A DNA stretch of 64,000 bases from Bacteroidales bacterium (GCA_020636775.1 JACJXF010000004.1:1-64000); one strand, 5' to 3'. Positions 49,077 through 59,003 are shown, counted from the first letter of the stretch. Notes: generated by a model from the sequence alone, not told the origin. Translations and numbers: made by a program.

Positions 49077-49811
49077 ATGAATCTCGTTATCGATCAGGGA
49101 AATACGGTGTGCAAACTGGCTGTCTTTAATGCAGATGAAATGATTTTGCGGAAGGTGGTTCCTGAACTGAATGACAAGCTTCTTACTGAACTTTTTCAGC
49201 AATATCCGGAAATTGAGAAGAGTATACTGGCCTCATCCGGATACTTTTCAGATGCAGTTTCCAAGAGGCTCTCAGAAAAGCTATCATACCATATTATCTT
49301 AGATTCTTCCACTCCCCTCCCCATAAAAAATACTTATGAAAGCCGGGATACACTTGGATACGACAGGATTGCAGGTGCAGTTGGGGCCTTTTCACTTTTC
49401 CCGGGAAAGGATGTCCTTATAATTGACGCAGGTACAGCCATTACTATCGATCTGCTTACTTCCAATGGAGAATTCTACGGAGGTAATATATCGCCGGGAC
49501 TTAATCTGAGATTCAGAGCCCTGCATGAATTTACCTCCAGACTTCCCCTGGTAGAAAAAAAAGAATCGTACCCCCTTACGGGAAGAAACACGGAAGATGC
49601 AATATTAGCGGGCGTTATGAATGGGGCGACATTTGAAATTGACTCCTATATCGACCATTTTAAAAAACAATTTCCGGGGATAAAAATCATTTTAACAGGT
49701 GGCGACATTAATTACTTTGAAAAAAAATTAAAAAACTCCATCTTTGTGCATTCAAATTTAAATCTCACTGGGCTTAACCGAATTCTGGAATACAATGCTG
49801 AAAATAAATAG
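49077..49811 (+). CDS. coaX: Type III pantothenate kinase
   Basis: This is a 244-residue ASKHA-fold kinase. The phosphate-binding start is VIDQGNTVCKLAVF (Asp6), and a DAGTAITIDLL second phosphate motif and GGNISPGLNLRFRALHEFT are visible, with TGGD near the C-terminus. It phosphorylates pantothenate in the first step of coenzyme A synthesis and, unlike type I, is not feedback-inhibited by CoA. The stop overlaps the next gene's start by 17 nt, so the two are coupled. Confidence 0.94.
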   Translation: MNLVIDQGNTVCKLAVFNADEMILRKVVPELNDKLLTELFQQYPEIEKSILASSGYFSDAVSKRLSEKLSYHIILDSSTPLPIKNTYESRDTLGYDRIAGAVGAFSLFPGKDVLIIDAGTAITIDLLTSNGEFYGGNISPGLNLRFRALHEFTSRLPLVEKKESYPLTGRNTEDAILAGVMNGATFEIDSYIDHFKKQFPGIKIILTGGDINYFEKKLKNSIFVHSNLNLTGLNRILEYNAENK

Positions 49812-51084
49812 ACACATACTGACAGCAATAATGCTGTGTGCAATTCCTGTGGCTGCCCAGGTAAATACCAGCTCCCCTTACTCCAGGTTTGGACTGGGAG
49901 AACTTAACCAGCCGGGGTTTACCCAGAATCTTTCCATGGGAGGAATAGGTATTGGATTGCGCTCTTCAAGTCAGATTAACTTTCTGAACCCTGCCTCCTA
50001 TACAGAAATGGACACTCTGTCTTTTCTTTTTGATTTTGGATTGCTGGGATCTCAGACAAATTACACCGATGGTACCCTGAGTTCCAGAATGATGAATTAC
50101 AATATTCATCATATAGCCATGGGTTTTTCGATTTCAAGAAACTGGAAAGCGAGCGTTGGAATTGTACCATACAGTTCTGTGGGTTATAATATTACTGAAA
50201 GCAAATTTGTCAGCGGAGCTGGATTAGCAGAGTATTATTATCAGGGCAGCGGAGGATTGAACCGCCTTTATATTGGCAATGCCTTTAAAATTTATAATCA
50301 CTTCTCCCTTGGGTTAAATCTGAGTTATATATTCGGATATATTGATTACCTGAATTCAGTTCAGTTTCCTGCCGATGCCTCTGCAGCCTCAACTAAAATT
50401 GAAAACCGGCTGAATATTGGCGATATGACCTATAATTTTGGATTCCAGTACCATAACACCTTCTCTGATAAATATTTATTCACTGCCGGAATTATATTTG
50501 ATAACGAAACAAAGTTAAATACTACTCAGAAAATATTGCAGTCCACCATCTTCCCGGGGAGTGCCGCTACTATTGGAGACAGTATACTAATTGATCCCGA
50601 TTTTAAAGTTACCTCCAACTCTTATAACAAGCAAACCACGCTGCCCCAGCATCTCGGAGGAGGATTCAGTTTTGGTATTAAAAACAAACTGATTATAAGT
50701 GGTGATTACAGTACAACTGCCTGGAGCAAATCTTTTATTCCGGGAAAAACCGACACTCTGTCAAACTCAAATTCGCTCAATTTTGGAGTAGAATATACGC
50801 CTGATTACCAATCCCTTAAAGGGTATCTAAATAAAATCCACTACAGGGCCGGAGGGTATTATTCCAACAGCTATCTTCACATTCGCGGAGAGCAGTTGCA
50901 GGATTATGGCATAAGTTTTGGAGTAGGTTTACCATTCAAGGGAAGTAAGTCCAGTTTTAACCTTGGAATGACAATAGGACAAAGAGGTACTTTGACAAAT
51001 AACCTTATAAAAGAAAATTACGGAGTGGTTACTTTCGGGTTAACACTTCATGATTTTTGGTTCTTTAAACCAAAATTTGATTAA
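49795..51084 (+). CDS. Outer-membrane beta-barrel protein
   Basis: This is a 429-residue protein with signal peptide MLKINRHILTAIMLCAIPVAAQ. It then shows SSPYSRFGLGELNQPGFTQNLSMGGIGIGLR and ...NFLNPASYTEMD, the start seen in FadL/PorV-like barrels of Bacteroidota. The remainder is alternating amphipathic strands ending YGVVTFGLTLHDFWFFKPKFD. The role could be hydrophobic solute transport or scaffold; not determinable. It overlaps coaX by 17 nt and is followed by the TPR gene after 10 nt. Confidence 0.8.
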   Translation: MLKINRHILTAIMLCAIPVAAQVNTSSPYSRFGLGELNQPGFTQNLSMGGIGIGLRSSSQINFLNPASYTEMDTLSFLFDFGLLGSQTNYTDGTLSSRMMNYNIHHIAMGFSISRNWKASVGIVPYSSVGYNITESKFVSGAGLAEYYYQGSGGLNRLYIGNAFKIYNHFSLGLNLSYIFGYIDYLNSVQFPADASAASTKIENRLNIGDMTYNFGFQYHNTFSDKYLFTAGIIFDNETKLNTTQKILQSTIFPGSAATIGDSILIDPDFKVTSNSYNKQTTLPQHLGGGFSFGIKNKLIISGDYSTTAWSKSFIPGKTDTLSNSNSLNFGVEYTPDYQSLKGYLNKIHYRAGGYYSNSYLHIRGEQLQDYGISFGVGLPFKGSKSSFNLGMTIGQRGTLTNNLIKENYGVVTFGLTLHDFWFFKPKFD

Positions 51085-51094
51085 AATAGCAACC

Positions 51095-52441
51095 ATGAAA
51101 ACTAAAGGAATGAAAACTCTGCTGATTGCGATGATGGCTTTTTTGATTGCCGCTCAGGCTTTCCCCCAGAAAGGGGTTGATGACGGATCGCAATATGGAA
51201 AAGGTGATGATAGTATTGCTTGTATCCGTAACCTTTCCCTTTATTATGAATTTTACAAGCACGACAATTACAAGGATGCCATAAATTCCTGGAGAGCTGT
51301 TTACAGAGATTGCCCCTCTTCAAGAGAATCGCTTTATGCCAACGGTGTAAATATGTACAAGGCATTCATTGAAGCCGAAAAGGATCCTGCTAAAATTGCA
51401 GCTTATTCCGATACCATTATGATGATCTATGATCAGAGGATTAAATATTTCGGGGGAGAAGGCAATGTTCTGGGTCGAAAAGGTGTTGACCTCCTGAGAT
51501 ACAGAAGAGATGACGGCAATGAATATGTTCAGCAGGGCTACGAATGTCTTAAAAAATCTGTTGAGCTTGAAAAAGACAATTCCTCACCGGTTGTTCTTAC
51601 CACATTCGTTTCTGCAAGTATTAGTTTGTATATGAGAGGTCTGCTTTCAAATGAGCAGGTTGTAATGGATTACCTGACAGCCTCAGAAATAATTGACGGA
51701 ATGCTGGCCGTACGCCCTTCACCAAGAACAACTCAGATTAAGGAGGCTATTGATGCCAACATAAGGGAAAGTAAAGCATTGTCGTGTGAGACTATTGTTA
51801 AAATATTCTCACCCAAATTTGAAGAGAATAAAGAAAATCCTGAATTCCTGAAAAAGGTAACCGGATTCCTTTCTGATTCTCAATGTGAAAGTGAAAAGCT
51901 TTTTGCCGATGCTTCTGCTGCTCTTTATAAAATTGAACCTTCAGCTTTATCTGCTTATAAACTTGCCAGAGTTTATCTCCAGAGAAAAGAATATGAAAAC
52001 TGTGTAAAATACTATAAAGAAGCCATTAATCTCACCACCTCCAACGACGATAAAGCAAGTTATCTTTATGAACTGGCTTATGTGTTAACAACCAATATGA
52101 ACCAGTCTGAAGCTGCAGCCAACTATCTTGGAGATGCCATCAAACTGAAGCCATCATGGGGTGATGCTTACATTCTGCTGGGTAGCATTTATGGAACTTC
52201 AACAGGAATTTTTGATGATCCTTTTGTGAAAAAGACCGTTTACTGGCTTGCAGTAGATATGTTCCAGAAAGCAAAAAGTGTGGATCCAAGCGTTTCAGAT
52301 AAATGTAATTCTCTGATTTCTGACTATTCAAACTATTTCCCCAGCGTGGAGGATGTATTCTTCCACAGTCTGCAGGAAGGTCAGAGCTACACTGTAGGCG
52401 GATGGATTAACAAAACCACTACCGTAAGGGGAAGAAAATAA
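51095..52441 (+). CDS. Exported tetratricopeptide-repeat protein
   Basis: This is a 448-residue protein; the ATG at 51095 gives a signal peptide MKTKGMKTLLIAMMAFLIAAQAFPQ. An in-frame ATG at 51050 lies inside the preceding gene. TPR-like helices run from about residue 35 (YYEFYKHDNYKDAINSWRAVYRDCP) to the end. The clearest pairs are AYKLARVYLQRKEYENCVKYYKEAINL and SEAAANYLGDAIKLKPSWGDAYILLGSIY. It probably acts as a periplasmic protein-interaction scaffold, perhaps with the outer-membrane protein encoded just before it. Confidence 0.82.
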   Translation: MKTKGMKTLLIAMMAFLIAAQAFPQKGVDDGSQYGKGDDSIACIRNLSLYYEFYKHDNYKDAINSWRAVYRDCPSSRESLYANGVNMYKAFIEAEKDPAKIAAYSDTIMMIYDQRIKYFGGEGNVLGRKGVDLLRYRRDDGNEYVQQGYECLKKSVELEKDNSSPVVLTTFVSASISLYMRGLLSNEQVVMDYLTASEIIDGMLAVRPSPRTTQIKEAIDANIRESKALSCETIVKIFSPKFEENKENPEFLKKVTGFLSDSQCESEKLFADASAALYKIEPSALSAYKLARVYLQRKEYENCVKYYKEAINLTTSNDDKASYLYELAYVLTTNMNQSEAAANYLGDAIKLKPSWGDAYILLGSIYGTSTGIFDDPFVKKTVYWLAVDMFQKAKSVDPSVSDKCNSLISDYSNYFPSVEDVFFHSLQEGQSYTVGGWINKTTTVRGRK

Positions 52442-52497
52442 TCCCTGAACATATGCTCTGTTGGGCATGTGAAACCGGAAACTTACTGGAAAATACC

Positions 52498-53079
52498 ATG
52501 AAGCAACTTGTAAATACTATAAAACTCCTGCTCTTTGCGGGAGTTTTTTTTCTTGTTGCCTGTGAGAATGATATTGAAAAGATCAAATCCCTCACGGATA
52601 CTAACAGCCTTCCGGATATCAGTGGTCAGAAAGTGGAGATTATTTATAACGATTCGGGAAGGGCAAAAATGCAGTTGAGTGCTGATCTGATTCAGCAATT
52701 TGCCAAGGCAGAAAAACCCTACATTGAATTTCCCAAGGGTATTCATGTTGTGTTTTTTGATGATTCCCTTCAGCCTGAGTCAGATATATCTGCCAATTAT
52801 GCCAAGTATTTTGTTGACGACAAGCTCTGGGAGGCACATGGTAACGTGATTGCCACCAATACCCGGACCGGAGAACGACTCAACACCGAGGAGCTTTTCT
52901 GGGATGAAAATAAAGCACTCATTTACTCCAATAGTTTTTCAAGAATTGAAAATAAAGAGGGAACCTTTTATGGACGGGATGGCTTTGAATCCAACCAGCA
53001 ATTCAACCATTTAAAACTCAAAGGCTCAAGAGGAAGTGTAAATATTAATGATGAAGAAAATAGCGGGAAAAATCCTTGA
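52498..53079 (+). CDS. lptC: LptC-like lipopolysaccharide export protein (lipoprotein form)
   Basis: This is a 193-residue protein from ATG 52498, which yields a lipobox at Cys22 (GVFFLVAC). The LptC/OstA-like beta-jellyroll follows: LPDISGQKVEIIYNDSGRAKMQLSADLI, then WEAHGNVIATNTRTGERLNTEELFWDENKALIYS. LptC bridges the inner-membrane LptB2FG extractor to periplasmic LptA during LPS export. The lipoprotein form is known in Bacteroidota. Codons 9-18 also spell a terminator-like hairpin with a T-run (52522-52551). The stop overlaps the next small gene by 32 nt. Confidence 0.88.
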   Translation: MKQLVNTIKLLLFAGVFFLVACENDIEKIKSLTDTNSLPDISGQKVEIIYNDSGRAKMQLSADLIQQFAKAEKPYIEFPKGIHVVFFDDSLQPESDISANYAKYFVDDKLWEAHGNVIATNTRTGERLNTEELFWDENKALIYSNSFSRIENKEGTFYGRDGFESNQQFNHLKLKGSRGSVNINDEENSGKNP

Positions 53080-53233
53080 AATAACCTGGCTGATCGTTGC
53101 CGCACTGGCCCTGTTTGCCGGATTGCATAAAACTTATTTCCATGGCTTTAACCATAGTTACCAGTTTTTTATTATCTTTTTGCTTTCTTTATTGATGTAT
53201 TATAACCGCAGAAATCACAGGATATCGAAATGA
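53048..53233 (+). CDS. Small two-helix membrane protein
   Basis: This is a 61-residue protein with two membrane segments (ITWLIVAALALFAGL and YQFFIIFLLSLLMYY) and a basic tail NRRNHRISK. It overlaps lptC by 32 nt and the CNNM/CBS gene by 4 nt. Such embedding in a coupled operon is the main evidence that it is real. I know no function for it. A topology of cytoplasmic ends with a short periplasmic loop is likely. Confidence 0.65.
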   Translation: MMKKIAGKILEITWLIVAALALFAGLHKTYFHGFNHSYQFFIIFLLSLLMYYNRRNHRISK

Positions 53234-54525
53234 TGCCACAAATTAATCTTTACCTTCTGGTATTCCTGTCCCTCATATTTGCAATTTTTTTCGGGGGATT
53301 AGGATCTTCATTTCTTACAACCGATCGTAGTCAGACAGAAGGCACGGGACGAAGCGGAGGTTTTTCTTCTCTGATTGTTTCGATTTTCAGATCCAACCCC
53401 GCCGTTTTTGTCACATCCATGCTTCTCGGATATTTCCTGTCTCTGGTTTGTTTCACTCTGGCATTCTCCTCTCTGTCAGCTGAGTTTTTTTCCTTTTATC
53501 TGGCCGATCCGTCAGGAATAATAAGCTATTTCCTTCGGATTCTCTCTGCACTTCTGATACTACTTTTTACTGTATTTCTTCTCAGACTCAGTATTTTTCG
53601 CATCAATCCGGAAAATGTGATGAGATTTTTTGCTCTTCCTGCCTTATTCTTCCATATCTGCTTTTTCCCGGTTTCTTCAATACTGCTTGTCATAATTAAT
53701 GTTTTAAGTCGTCTGCTCCTGCGAATTAAGGAGAATATTAAAAAAGAAGGCTTCTTTTACAAGTTCACATTTCCTGAATTTTTCTCCCCCTTCATAATCT
53801 CTGAAACCGTTAAGGAAAATGCTGATAAGGAATTCCCTGAGGTAAAAATACTTCAGAATGCACTCGAATTTTCCAAACTAAAAGTCAGGGATTGCATGGT
53901 GCCACGAAATGAAATTGAAGCCCTTGAAATTTCCAGCAGTATTAAGGAATTGCGTGAGAAGTTCATTGAGTCAGGTTATTCCAAGATCCTTGTGTATAAA
54001 GATACCATTGATAATATTGTTGGATATATCAGTTCCAAAGAGTTGTTCAAAAACCCTTCAAATATTGAGTCGCGACTTGTGAAGATGTCAATCGTGCCCG
54101 AATCAAGACAAATAAACAAACTCCTTAGAAATCTGATTAAAGAAAGAAAAAGCATAGCACTTGTGGTGGATGAATACGGGGGAACCTCAGGGATAATTAC
54201 CCTGGAGGATATTATGGAAGAAATATTCGGAGAGATAGAGGATGAGCACGATATCCAGGAGTTTGTGGAGAAACAGCTCAGTGAGAATGAATTTATCCTG
54301 TCAGGGCGACTGGAAATCGATTACCTGAATGAAAAATATCACCTTGATATACCTGAAACCGATGATTATGATACCCTCGCCGGATTTATCATCTTCCACC
54401 ATGAAAATATCCCGGAACTTAATGATACTATTGTAGTTCAGGATCTGAACATGAAAATCCTAAAGGTGAGCCAGACCCGGATTGAGCTGGTTCAAATTAC
54501 CCGGATACCACTGACCGAGGAATAA
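53230..54525 (+). CDS. CNNM/CBS-domain (CorC/HlyC-like, GldE-type) membrane protein
   Basis: This is a 431-residue protein. The N-terminal about 180 residues have several membrane segments (DUF21/CNNM region). A linker and a CBS pair follow, with KVRDCMVPRNEIEALEI, KILVYKDTIDNIVGYI and SIALVVDEYGGTSGIITLEDIMEEIFGEIEDEHD. The C-terminal CorC_HlyC domain runs from about residue 345 (EFILSGRLEIDYLNE). Family members are tied to Mg2+/Co2+ efflux; the related GldE is needed for gliding in flavobacteria. It overlaps the small membrane gene by 4 nt. I infer transport rather than motility because no gld genes are nearby. Confidence 0.86.
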   Translation: MMPQINLYLLVFLSLIFAIFFGGLGSSFLTTDRSQTEGTGRSGGFSSLIVSIFRSNPAVFVTSMLLGYFLSLVCFTLAFSSLSAEFFSFYLADPSGIISYFLRILSALLILLFTVFLLRLSIFRINPENVMRFFALPALFFHICFFPVSSILLVIINVLSRLLLRIKENIKKEGFFYKFTFPEFFSPFIISETVKENADKEFPEVKILQNALEFSKLKVRDCMVPRNEIEALEISSSIKELREKFIESGYSKILVYKDTIDNIVGYISSKELFKNPSNIESRLVKMSIVPESRQINKLLRNLIKERKSIALVVDEYGGTSGIITLEDIMEEIFGEIEDEHDIQEFVEKQLSENEFILSGRLEIDYLNEKYHLDIPETDDYDTLAGFIIFHHENIPELNDTIVVQDLNMKILKVSQTRIELVQITRIPLTEE

Positions 54526-54768
54526 ATTTTTCGGTTCCTGAATACTACAGCCTCTCTGTTTTTCATGTCTGCAGATTTTTTTCTGAATTGTTGTCATTTC
54601 TGTTTCAAAAATGCATTTGATGACAGGATTTCACTGAAGTAGTCGCTGCTTTTTTAAAAAATTCACTTTTTCAGGAATACAGATCTGTTTAGATGTTAAT
54701 TTCACAATTGATTTTACTATATTCGTAGCCTGAAAAATTTAAGCATCTTAATAATAAAGAATTAGTTA

Positions 54769-56907
54769 ATGGCAACTTTACAAAAAATCAGAAACAAAGG
54801 CGGAGTGCTGGTTGCAGTGATTATTGGTCTGGCTTTGCTGGCGTTTATTCTTGGTGACATGCTCAACCATGGCCCTTCAATTTTTTCGAGAAAAAGACTT
54901 GAAGTAGCAGAAATCGATGGTAATTCAATAAATATTATGGATTACAATCGCAAAATTGATGAGCTTTCTGAATTTTACAAGCGTTCTTATAATATCCAGA
55001 GCCTGGACAACCAGACACTGGAAAATATTAAGGATGAGACCTGGAAAAGCACACTCAGAGACATCATACTCGGTAAGTCCTACAAATCGCTTGGAATTGA
55101 TGTGAGCAATGATGAACTTATCACTATGCTGCAGGGTGATTCCATAAATTCAAACGGAGTAAACGTGGTAATGGACGAACCTCATCCCATTATTAAATCA
55201 TGGTTCACTAACCCGGAAACTGGCGAATTTAACAGGTTTCAGATGGTGAACTATTTTAACGCCATCAGCAATCCAGCTTATGCAGATGAACAGAAAAGAT
55301 GGATATACCTTGAAAACCAGATTGTTGATGAAAGAATGAGTCAGAAGTACTTTACCCTGATTCAAAAAGGTATTCAGCCCAGCCTCCTGGATGCTAAATA
55401 TTATGCTCAGGAATCGGCATCGACTATCGATTTTAATTACGTTTACGAATCCTTCACCACCGTCTCCGATGATAAGGTGAGCGTTTCGGATGCTGAAGTT
55501 GAAAAATATTACGATAAACATAAGAACGAATACAAACAAATTGACGGAAGAAGTATTGAATATGTGGTTTTTGAACTTCTCCCTTCACAAAAAGATGATG
55601 ATAACGCACGGACATACGTGAGTGAAAGCAAGACTCCCTTTCAGAGAGCTGAGTCGGCTATCACCTTTGTAAACAGCGTTTCTGATAAACCCTATGTCGA
55701 CAAGTTTTATTCCAAATCAGATCTTTCACCGGTTATTGCCGATTCAATTTTCAATGCTGCACCCGGTTTTGTTGCAGGACCCTATTTTGAAAATGGTTCA
55801 TACAAATTATCCAGGCTTATTGAATTCGATAATGTTCCCGACTCTGTAAGAGCAAGGCATATCCTGATTTCCCTTTCAGTGCAGCGTGATGAAACCCGCG
55901 CAAAGGAAATCGCTGATAGTTTGAAAAACCTGATAGTGAATGGAGCTGATTTCAACACTCTGGCAAGAGATTTTTCAGCCGATGATAATAATAAAAATAT
56001 TGGGGGTGACCTGGGCTGGTTTACTGCCGATCGCATGGTAAAACCCTTCAGCGATGCATGTTTTACCGGAAAAACCGGTGATCTGGATGTGGTAAAAACA
56101 AAATTTGGTTACCATGTAATCAAAATTGAAGCACAAAGTCCAAGGGTTAAAAAAGCCAAAGTTGCCACCCTTGAAAGAGAAGTCCTCTCAAGCGATGAGA
56201 CAAATCAGGAAATCTACTCCAAAGCCGTTGATTTTACTGCAAAATCGACCGATCTGGATAAATTCCGTGCATCCTATGAAGCTGAAAAAATTACTCCCCG
56301 TTTTGCCACAGACTTTGGTCCTAATGAATTAGCACTTCCGGGCCTTGAGTCATCCCGTGAAATTATCCGCTGGGCATATGAAAACGAAAAGGGTTCAGTA
56401 AGTCATATTTTTGACCTTGGCGACCGTTACGTGGTAGCAGCCCTTACCGACGTTAAAAAGAAAGGTTTTGCGCCCCTGGAAAGTGTTAAATCTGAGATTG
56501 AAACAGCCATTAAGAAAGAAAAGAAAATGGAGATTCTTTCTTCGGATATAAAATCCAAACTTGCATCTGCCACGACCATTGATCAGGCTGCATCTAACCT
56601 GGGACTGGAAGTGAATGAGGCAACAAAGGTTCGTTTTACTAATCCATATGTTAATCCGGTTGGACTTGAACCAGTAGTAGTTTCGGAGGCATTTACCATG
56701 AGTCAGGGACAGCTTTCCGCTCCCATTATCGGTGCAAACGGCGTATTTGTTATACAGATTATCAATATCGATACACCGGCTCAGCCCGATATCGCATCAG
56801 CTGAGTTCCGTCTGAAATACGGATTAAGAAGCCGTGTTGCCTATGAGGGATATGAAGCTTTGCAGGATAAAGCTGATATCGTGGATGAAAGAATTAAATT
56901 CTTCTAA
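54769..56907 (+). CDS. ppiD: Periplasmic PpiD/SurA-like peptidyl-prolyl isomerase
   Basis: This is a 712-residue protein with one N-terminal membrane anchor (GGVLVAVIIGLALLAFILGDM, about residues 11-31). A SurA_N-like helical chaperone region follows, then a parvulin (rotamase) domain at about residues 360-455 with ARHILISLSVQRDETRAKEIAD, FNTLARDFSADD, GGDLGWFTADRMV and TKFGYHVIKIE. A C-terminal segment resembling a second, inactive parvulin is present. It assists folding of outer-membrane and exported proteins. It lies 243 bp after the CNNM gene, possibly with its own promoter. Confidence 0.92.
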   Translation: MATLQKIRNKGGVLVAVIIGLALLAFILGDMLNHGPSIFSRKRLEVAEIDGNSINIMDYNRKIDELSEFYKRSYNIQSLDNQTLENIKDETWKSTLRDIILGKSYKSLGIDVSNDELITMLQGDSINSNGVNVVMDEPHPIIKSWFTNPETGEFNRFQMVNYFNAISNPAYADEQKRWIYLENQIVDERMSQKYFTLIQKGIQPSLLDAKYYAQESASTIDFNYVYESFTTVSDDKVSVSDAEVEKYYDKHKNEYKQIDGRSIEYVVFELLPSQKDDDNARTYVSESKTPFQRAESAITFVNSVSDKPYVDKFYSKSDLSPVIADSIFNAAPGFVAGPYFENGSYKLSRLIEFDNVPDSVRARHILISLSVQRDETRAKEIADSLKNLIVNGADFNTLARDFSADDNNKNIGGDLGWFTADRMVKPFSDACFTGKTGDLDVVKTKFGYHVIKIEAQSPRVKKAKVATLEREVLSSDETNQEIYSKAVDFTAKSTDLDKFRASYEAEKITPRFATDFGPNELALPGLESSREIIRWAYENEKGSVSHIFDLGDRYVVAALTDVKKKGFAPLESVKSEIETAIKKEKKMEILSSDIKSKLASATTIDQAASNLGLEVNEATKVRFTNPYVNPVGLEPVVVSEAFTMSQGQLSAPIIGANGVFVIQIINIDTPAQPDIASAEFRLKYGLRSRVAYEGYEALQDKADIVDERIKFF

Positions 56908-56937
56908 AAAGATATCCCGCAGAAAACAAAAAAGCAT

Positions 56938-56977
56938 AAAAAAAGCCGCAGCTTCAAATTGAAACTGCGGCTTTTTT
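56938..56977. terminator. Bidirectional rho-independent terminator
   Basis: AAGCCGCAG / CTGCGGCTT forms a 9-bp stem with a 13-nt loop. It is flanked by an A-run on the left and a T-run on the right, so it can end both ppiD (plus) and yqeY (minus), which converge here. Confidence 0.9.
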
Positions 56978-57000
56978 ATGTTCCTGTGTGAAAGTAAGAA

Positions 57001-57450
57001 TTATGCAAGAAGTTGTTTTACGATTCCCGACACCATTTTACCATCAGCTTTTCCTGCAAGTTCTTTGGTAGCAAGTCCCATCACTTTTCCCATATCTTTC
57101 ATCCCGGATGCGCCGCTGTCAGCAATAATCCTCTTTACTACTGAGGAAACCTCATCTTCACTCATTTGGGCAGGAAGATATTTTTCAATGATGGCCGCCT
57201 CCATAAGTTCCTTCTCTGAAAGTTCAGGGCGGTTTTGTTCGAGATAGATGGCAGAGCTGTCTTTTCTCTGCTTAACAAGTTTCTGAAGAATCCTGATTTC
57301 TTCATTTTCTTCCAGAACCGAGTTGGCTCCTTTGTCAGTTCGTGCCAGCAAGAAAGCCGATTTAATTGCTCTTATGGCTTCCAGTTTATCCTTTTCCTTG
57401 GCTAGCATTGCCTTTTTAAGGTCTTCATTTACTAAATCAAAATATGACAT
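57001..57450 (-). CDS. yqeY: GatB/YqeY domain protein
   Basis: This is a 149-residue soluble protein. It has the YqeY pattern: LVNEDLKKAMLAKEKDKLEAIRAIKSA, NEEIRILQKLVKQRKDSSAIYLEQNRPELSEKE, then IEKYLPAQMSEDEV and DMGKVMGLATKELAGKADGKMVSGIVKQLL. The domain is shared with the tail of GatB (tRNA amidotransferase) but stand-alone copies have no proven reaction. It sits 11 bp downstream of ftsZ and is probably co-transcribed with the division cluster. Confidence 0.92.
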   Translation of the reverse strand: MSYFDLVNEDLKKAMLAKEKDKLEAIRAIKSAFLLARTDKGANSVLEENEEIRILQKLVKQRKDSSAIYLEQNRPELSEKELMEAAIIEKYLPAQMSEDEVSSVVKRIIADSGASGMKDMGKVMGLATKELAGKADGKMVSGIVKQLLA

Positions 57451-57461
57451 GGTTTATAGTT

Positions 57462-58931
57462 TTAATCAACATTATCATGAAGATACGAATTATCATCGCG
57501 TAGTCGGGGAACATTGTCCTCATCATCTGAAAGGGAGTAACGGGATACCGGATTATCAGCAGATGGGCGGGTTCCCTCATCCTCTAGCTTTATCTTTTTG
57601 CGAATATAGGCAGGCTGATTTTCCAGTTCTTCGATTTTATCATTGGCAGTAATACCGTTATATCCCTCTTCCTTTAATTTTTCGTGGGTTTCCTTGAGCT
57701 TCTTCACTCTTTCTTCCCGCTTCCTTGAATCCACCTCACCATCCTTCTTACGGGCCTGCTTATCTTCGAAAAGTGCATATTGCCCGTTATTCTCCTCATC
57801 ACGAATTATAAACTCTATACTGGTCTGAACAACAGGATCTGCTGAATCTGAATCTTTGATTTCAAAACCGGATGCCGTCTGACCGGATGATTCGGCTGTG
57901 TATCCATCTCTTAGAGGGATTTTGTCGAAGTTCTTCCTGACTGCATAGAGTTCGGGAATACTGTTCGTTTCAAATCCGGTAGCGATAACCGTCACACTTA
58001 CAGCATCACCAAGCTTTACGTCCTGAGAGGTACCCCATATTATCAATGCATTCCGGTCTGCTGACTGATGCACAAAATCGGTAATCTCCCCTACCTCATC
58101 CATACTTATTTCTTCTTCTCCCGAAGTAATATTAAGGAGAATGCTCTTGGCGCCGGTAATATCATTGTTATTAAGCAAGGGGGATGCCAGGGCTTTCTCA
58201 ATGGCTTTAATTGCCCTGCCTTCACCTGAAGCAGATGCCGAACCCATTATGGCAACTCCGCTATCCTTCATCACCGTCTCAACGTCGGCAAAGTCAACAT
58301 TAATATATCCGTGAACCGTGATAATCTCAGCAATTCCCTTTGCTGCAGTAGCCAGCACATCGTCGGCCCTTGAAAAAGCCTCAGAGAGCTTCAGATCGCC
58401 AAATACTTCCCGCAATTTTTCATTGTTTATAACCAACAGGGAATCTACATATTGCTGCAGTTCATTTAGTCCCTGTATGGCCTGCTCAATTCTTTGCTGA
58501 CCCTCAAAGCGAAAAGGTATGGTAACAATGGCTACCGTAAGCAAACCAAGCTCCCGGGCTGCTTTTGCAATAACCGGGGCAGCTCCTGTACCGGTACCTC
58601 CGCCCATTCCGGCAGTAATAAACACCATCCTGGTATTGCCCGAAAGCACCTCCTTAATGGTATCCATGCTTTCCATGGCAGCCTTGCGTCCAATATCAGG
58701 CTTACTTCCGGCACCACGACCTTCAGTGAGGCTTTCGCCAAGTTGAATTTTAACAGCAACCGGGCTGTTCTGAAGGGCCTGGGCATCGGTATTACATACC
58801 ACAAAGTTTACATCCCTGATACCATTCGCTGCCATGTGGTTTACGGCGTTGCTGCCGCCACCACCCACTCCCAATACCTTAATAATGGATGATCGTTCCA
58901 CAGGTAATTCAAAATTCAGATCTTCGAACAT
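57462..58931 (-). CDS. ftsZ: Cell division protein FtsZ
   Basis: This is a 489-residue tubulin homologue that forms the division ring. GTP-binding landmarks are GVGGGGSNAVNHM (residues 21-33) and the tubulin signature GGGTGTG (110-116). The GTPase and C-terminal domains end near residue 320. The remaining long polar linker leads to a motif PAYIRKKI near residues 440-450, which corresponds to the conserved C-terminal peptide region of Bacteroidota FtsZ, followed by an acidic tail. The spacer upstream (58932-59378) holds triplicated ftsA-tail repeats, so ftsZ may rely on read-through from ftsA. Confidence 0.97.
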   Translation of the reverse strand: MFEDLNFELPVERSSIIKVLGVGGGGSNAVNHMAANGIRDVNFVVCNTDAQALQNSPVAVKIQLGESLTEGRGAGSKPDIGRKAAMESMDTIKEVLSGNTRMVFITAGMGGGTGTGAAPVIAKAARELGLLTVAIVTIPFRFEGQQRIEQAIQGLNELQQYVDSLLVINNEKLREVFGDLKLSEAFSRADDVLATAAKGIAEIITVHGYINVDFADVETVMKDSGVAIMGSASASGEGRAIKAIEKALASPLLNNNDITGAKSILLNITSGEEEISMDEVGEITDFVHQSADRNALIIWGTSQDVKLGDAVSVTVIATGFETNSIPELYAVRKNFDKIPLRDGYTAESSGQTASGFEIKDSDSADPVVQTSIEFIIRDEENNGQYALFEDKQARKKDGEVDSRKREERVKKLKETHEKLKEEGYNGITANDKIEELENQPAYIRKKIKLEDEGTRPSADNPVSRYSLSDDEDNVPRLRDDNSYLHDNVD

Positions 58932-59003
58932 AGGTTTATGTATTATTGTTCAACTTCATTATTAGATGCAATTAAAAGCTTTCTGTTTAAGCGCGGAACC
59001 ACT

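Noticed and set aside
53230..54525. Gliding motility gene gldE
   Set aside because: The CNNM/CBS architecture fits, but no other gld genes are nearby and the operon context is envelope biogenesis, so the symbol was not assigned.
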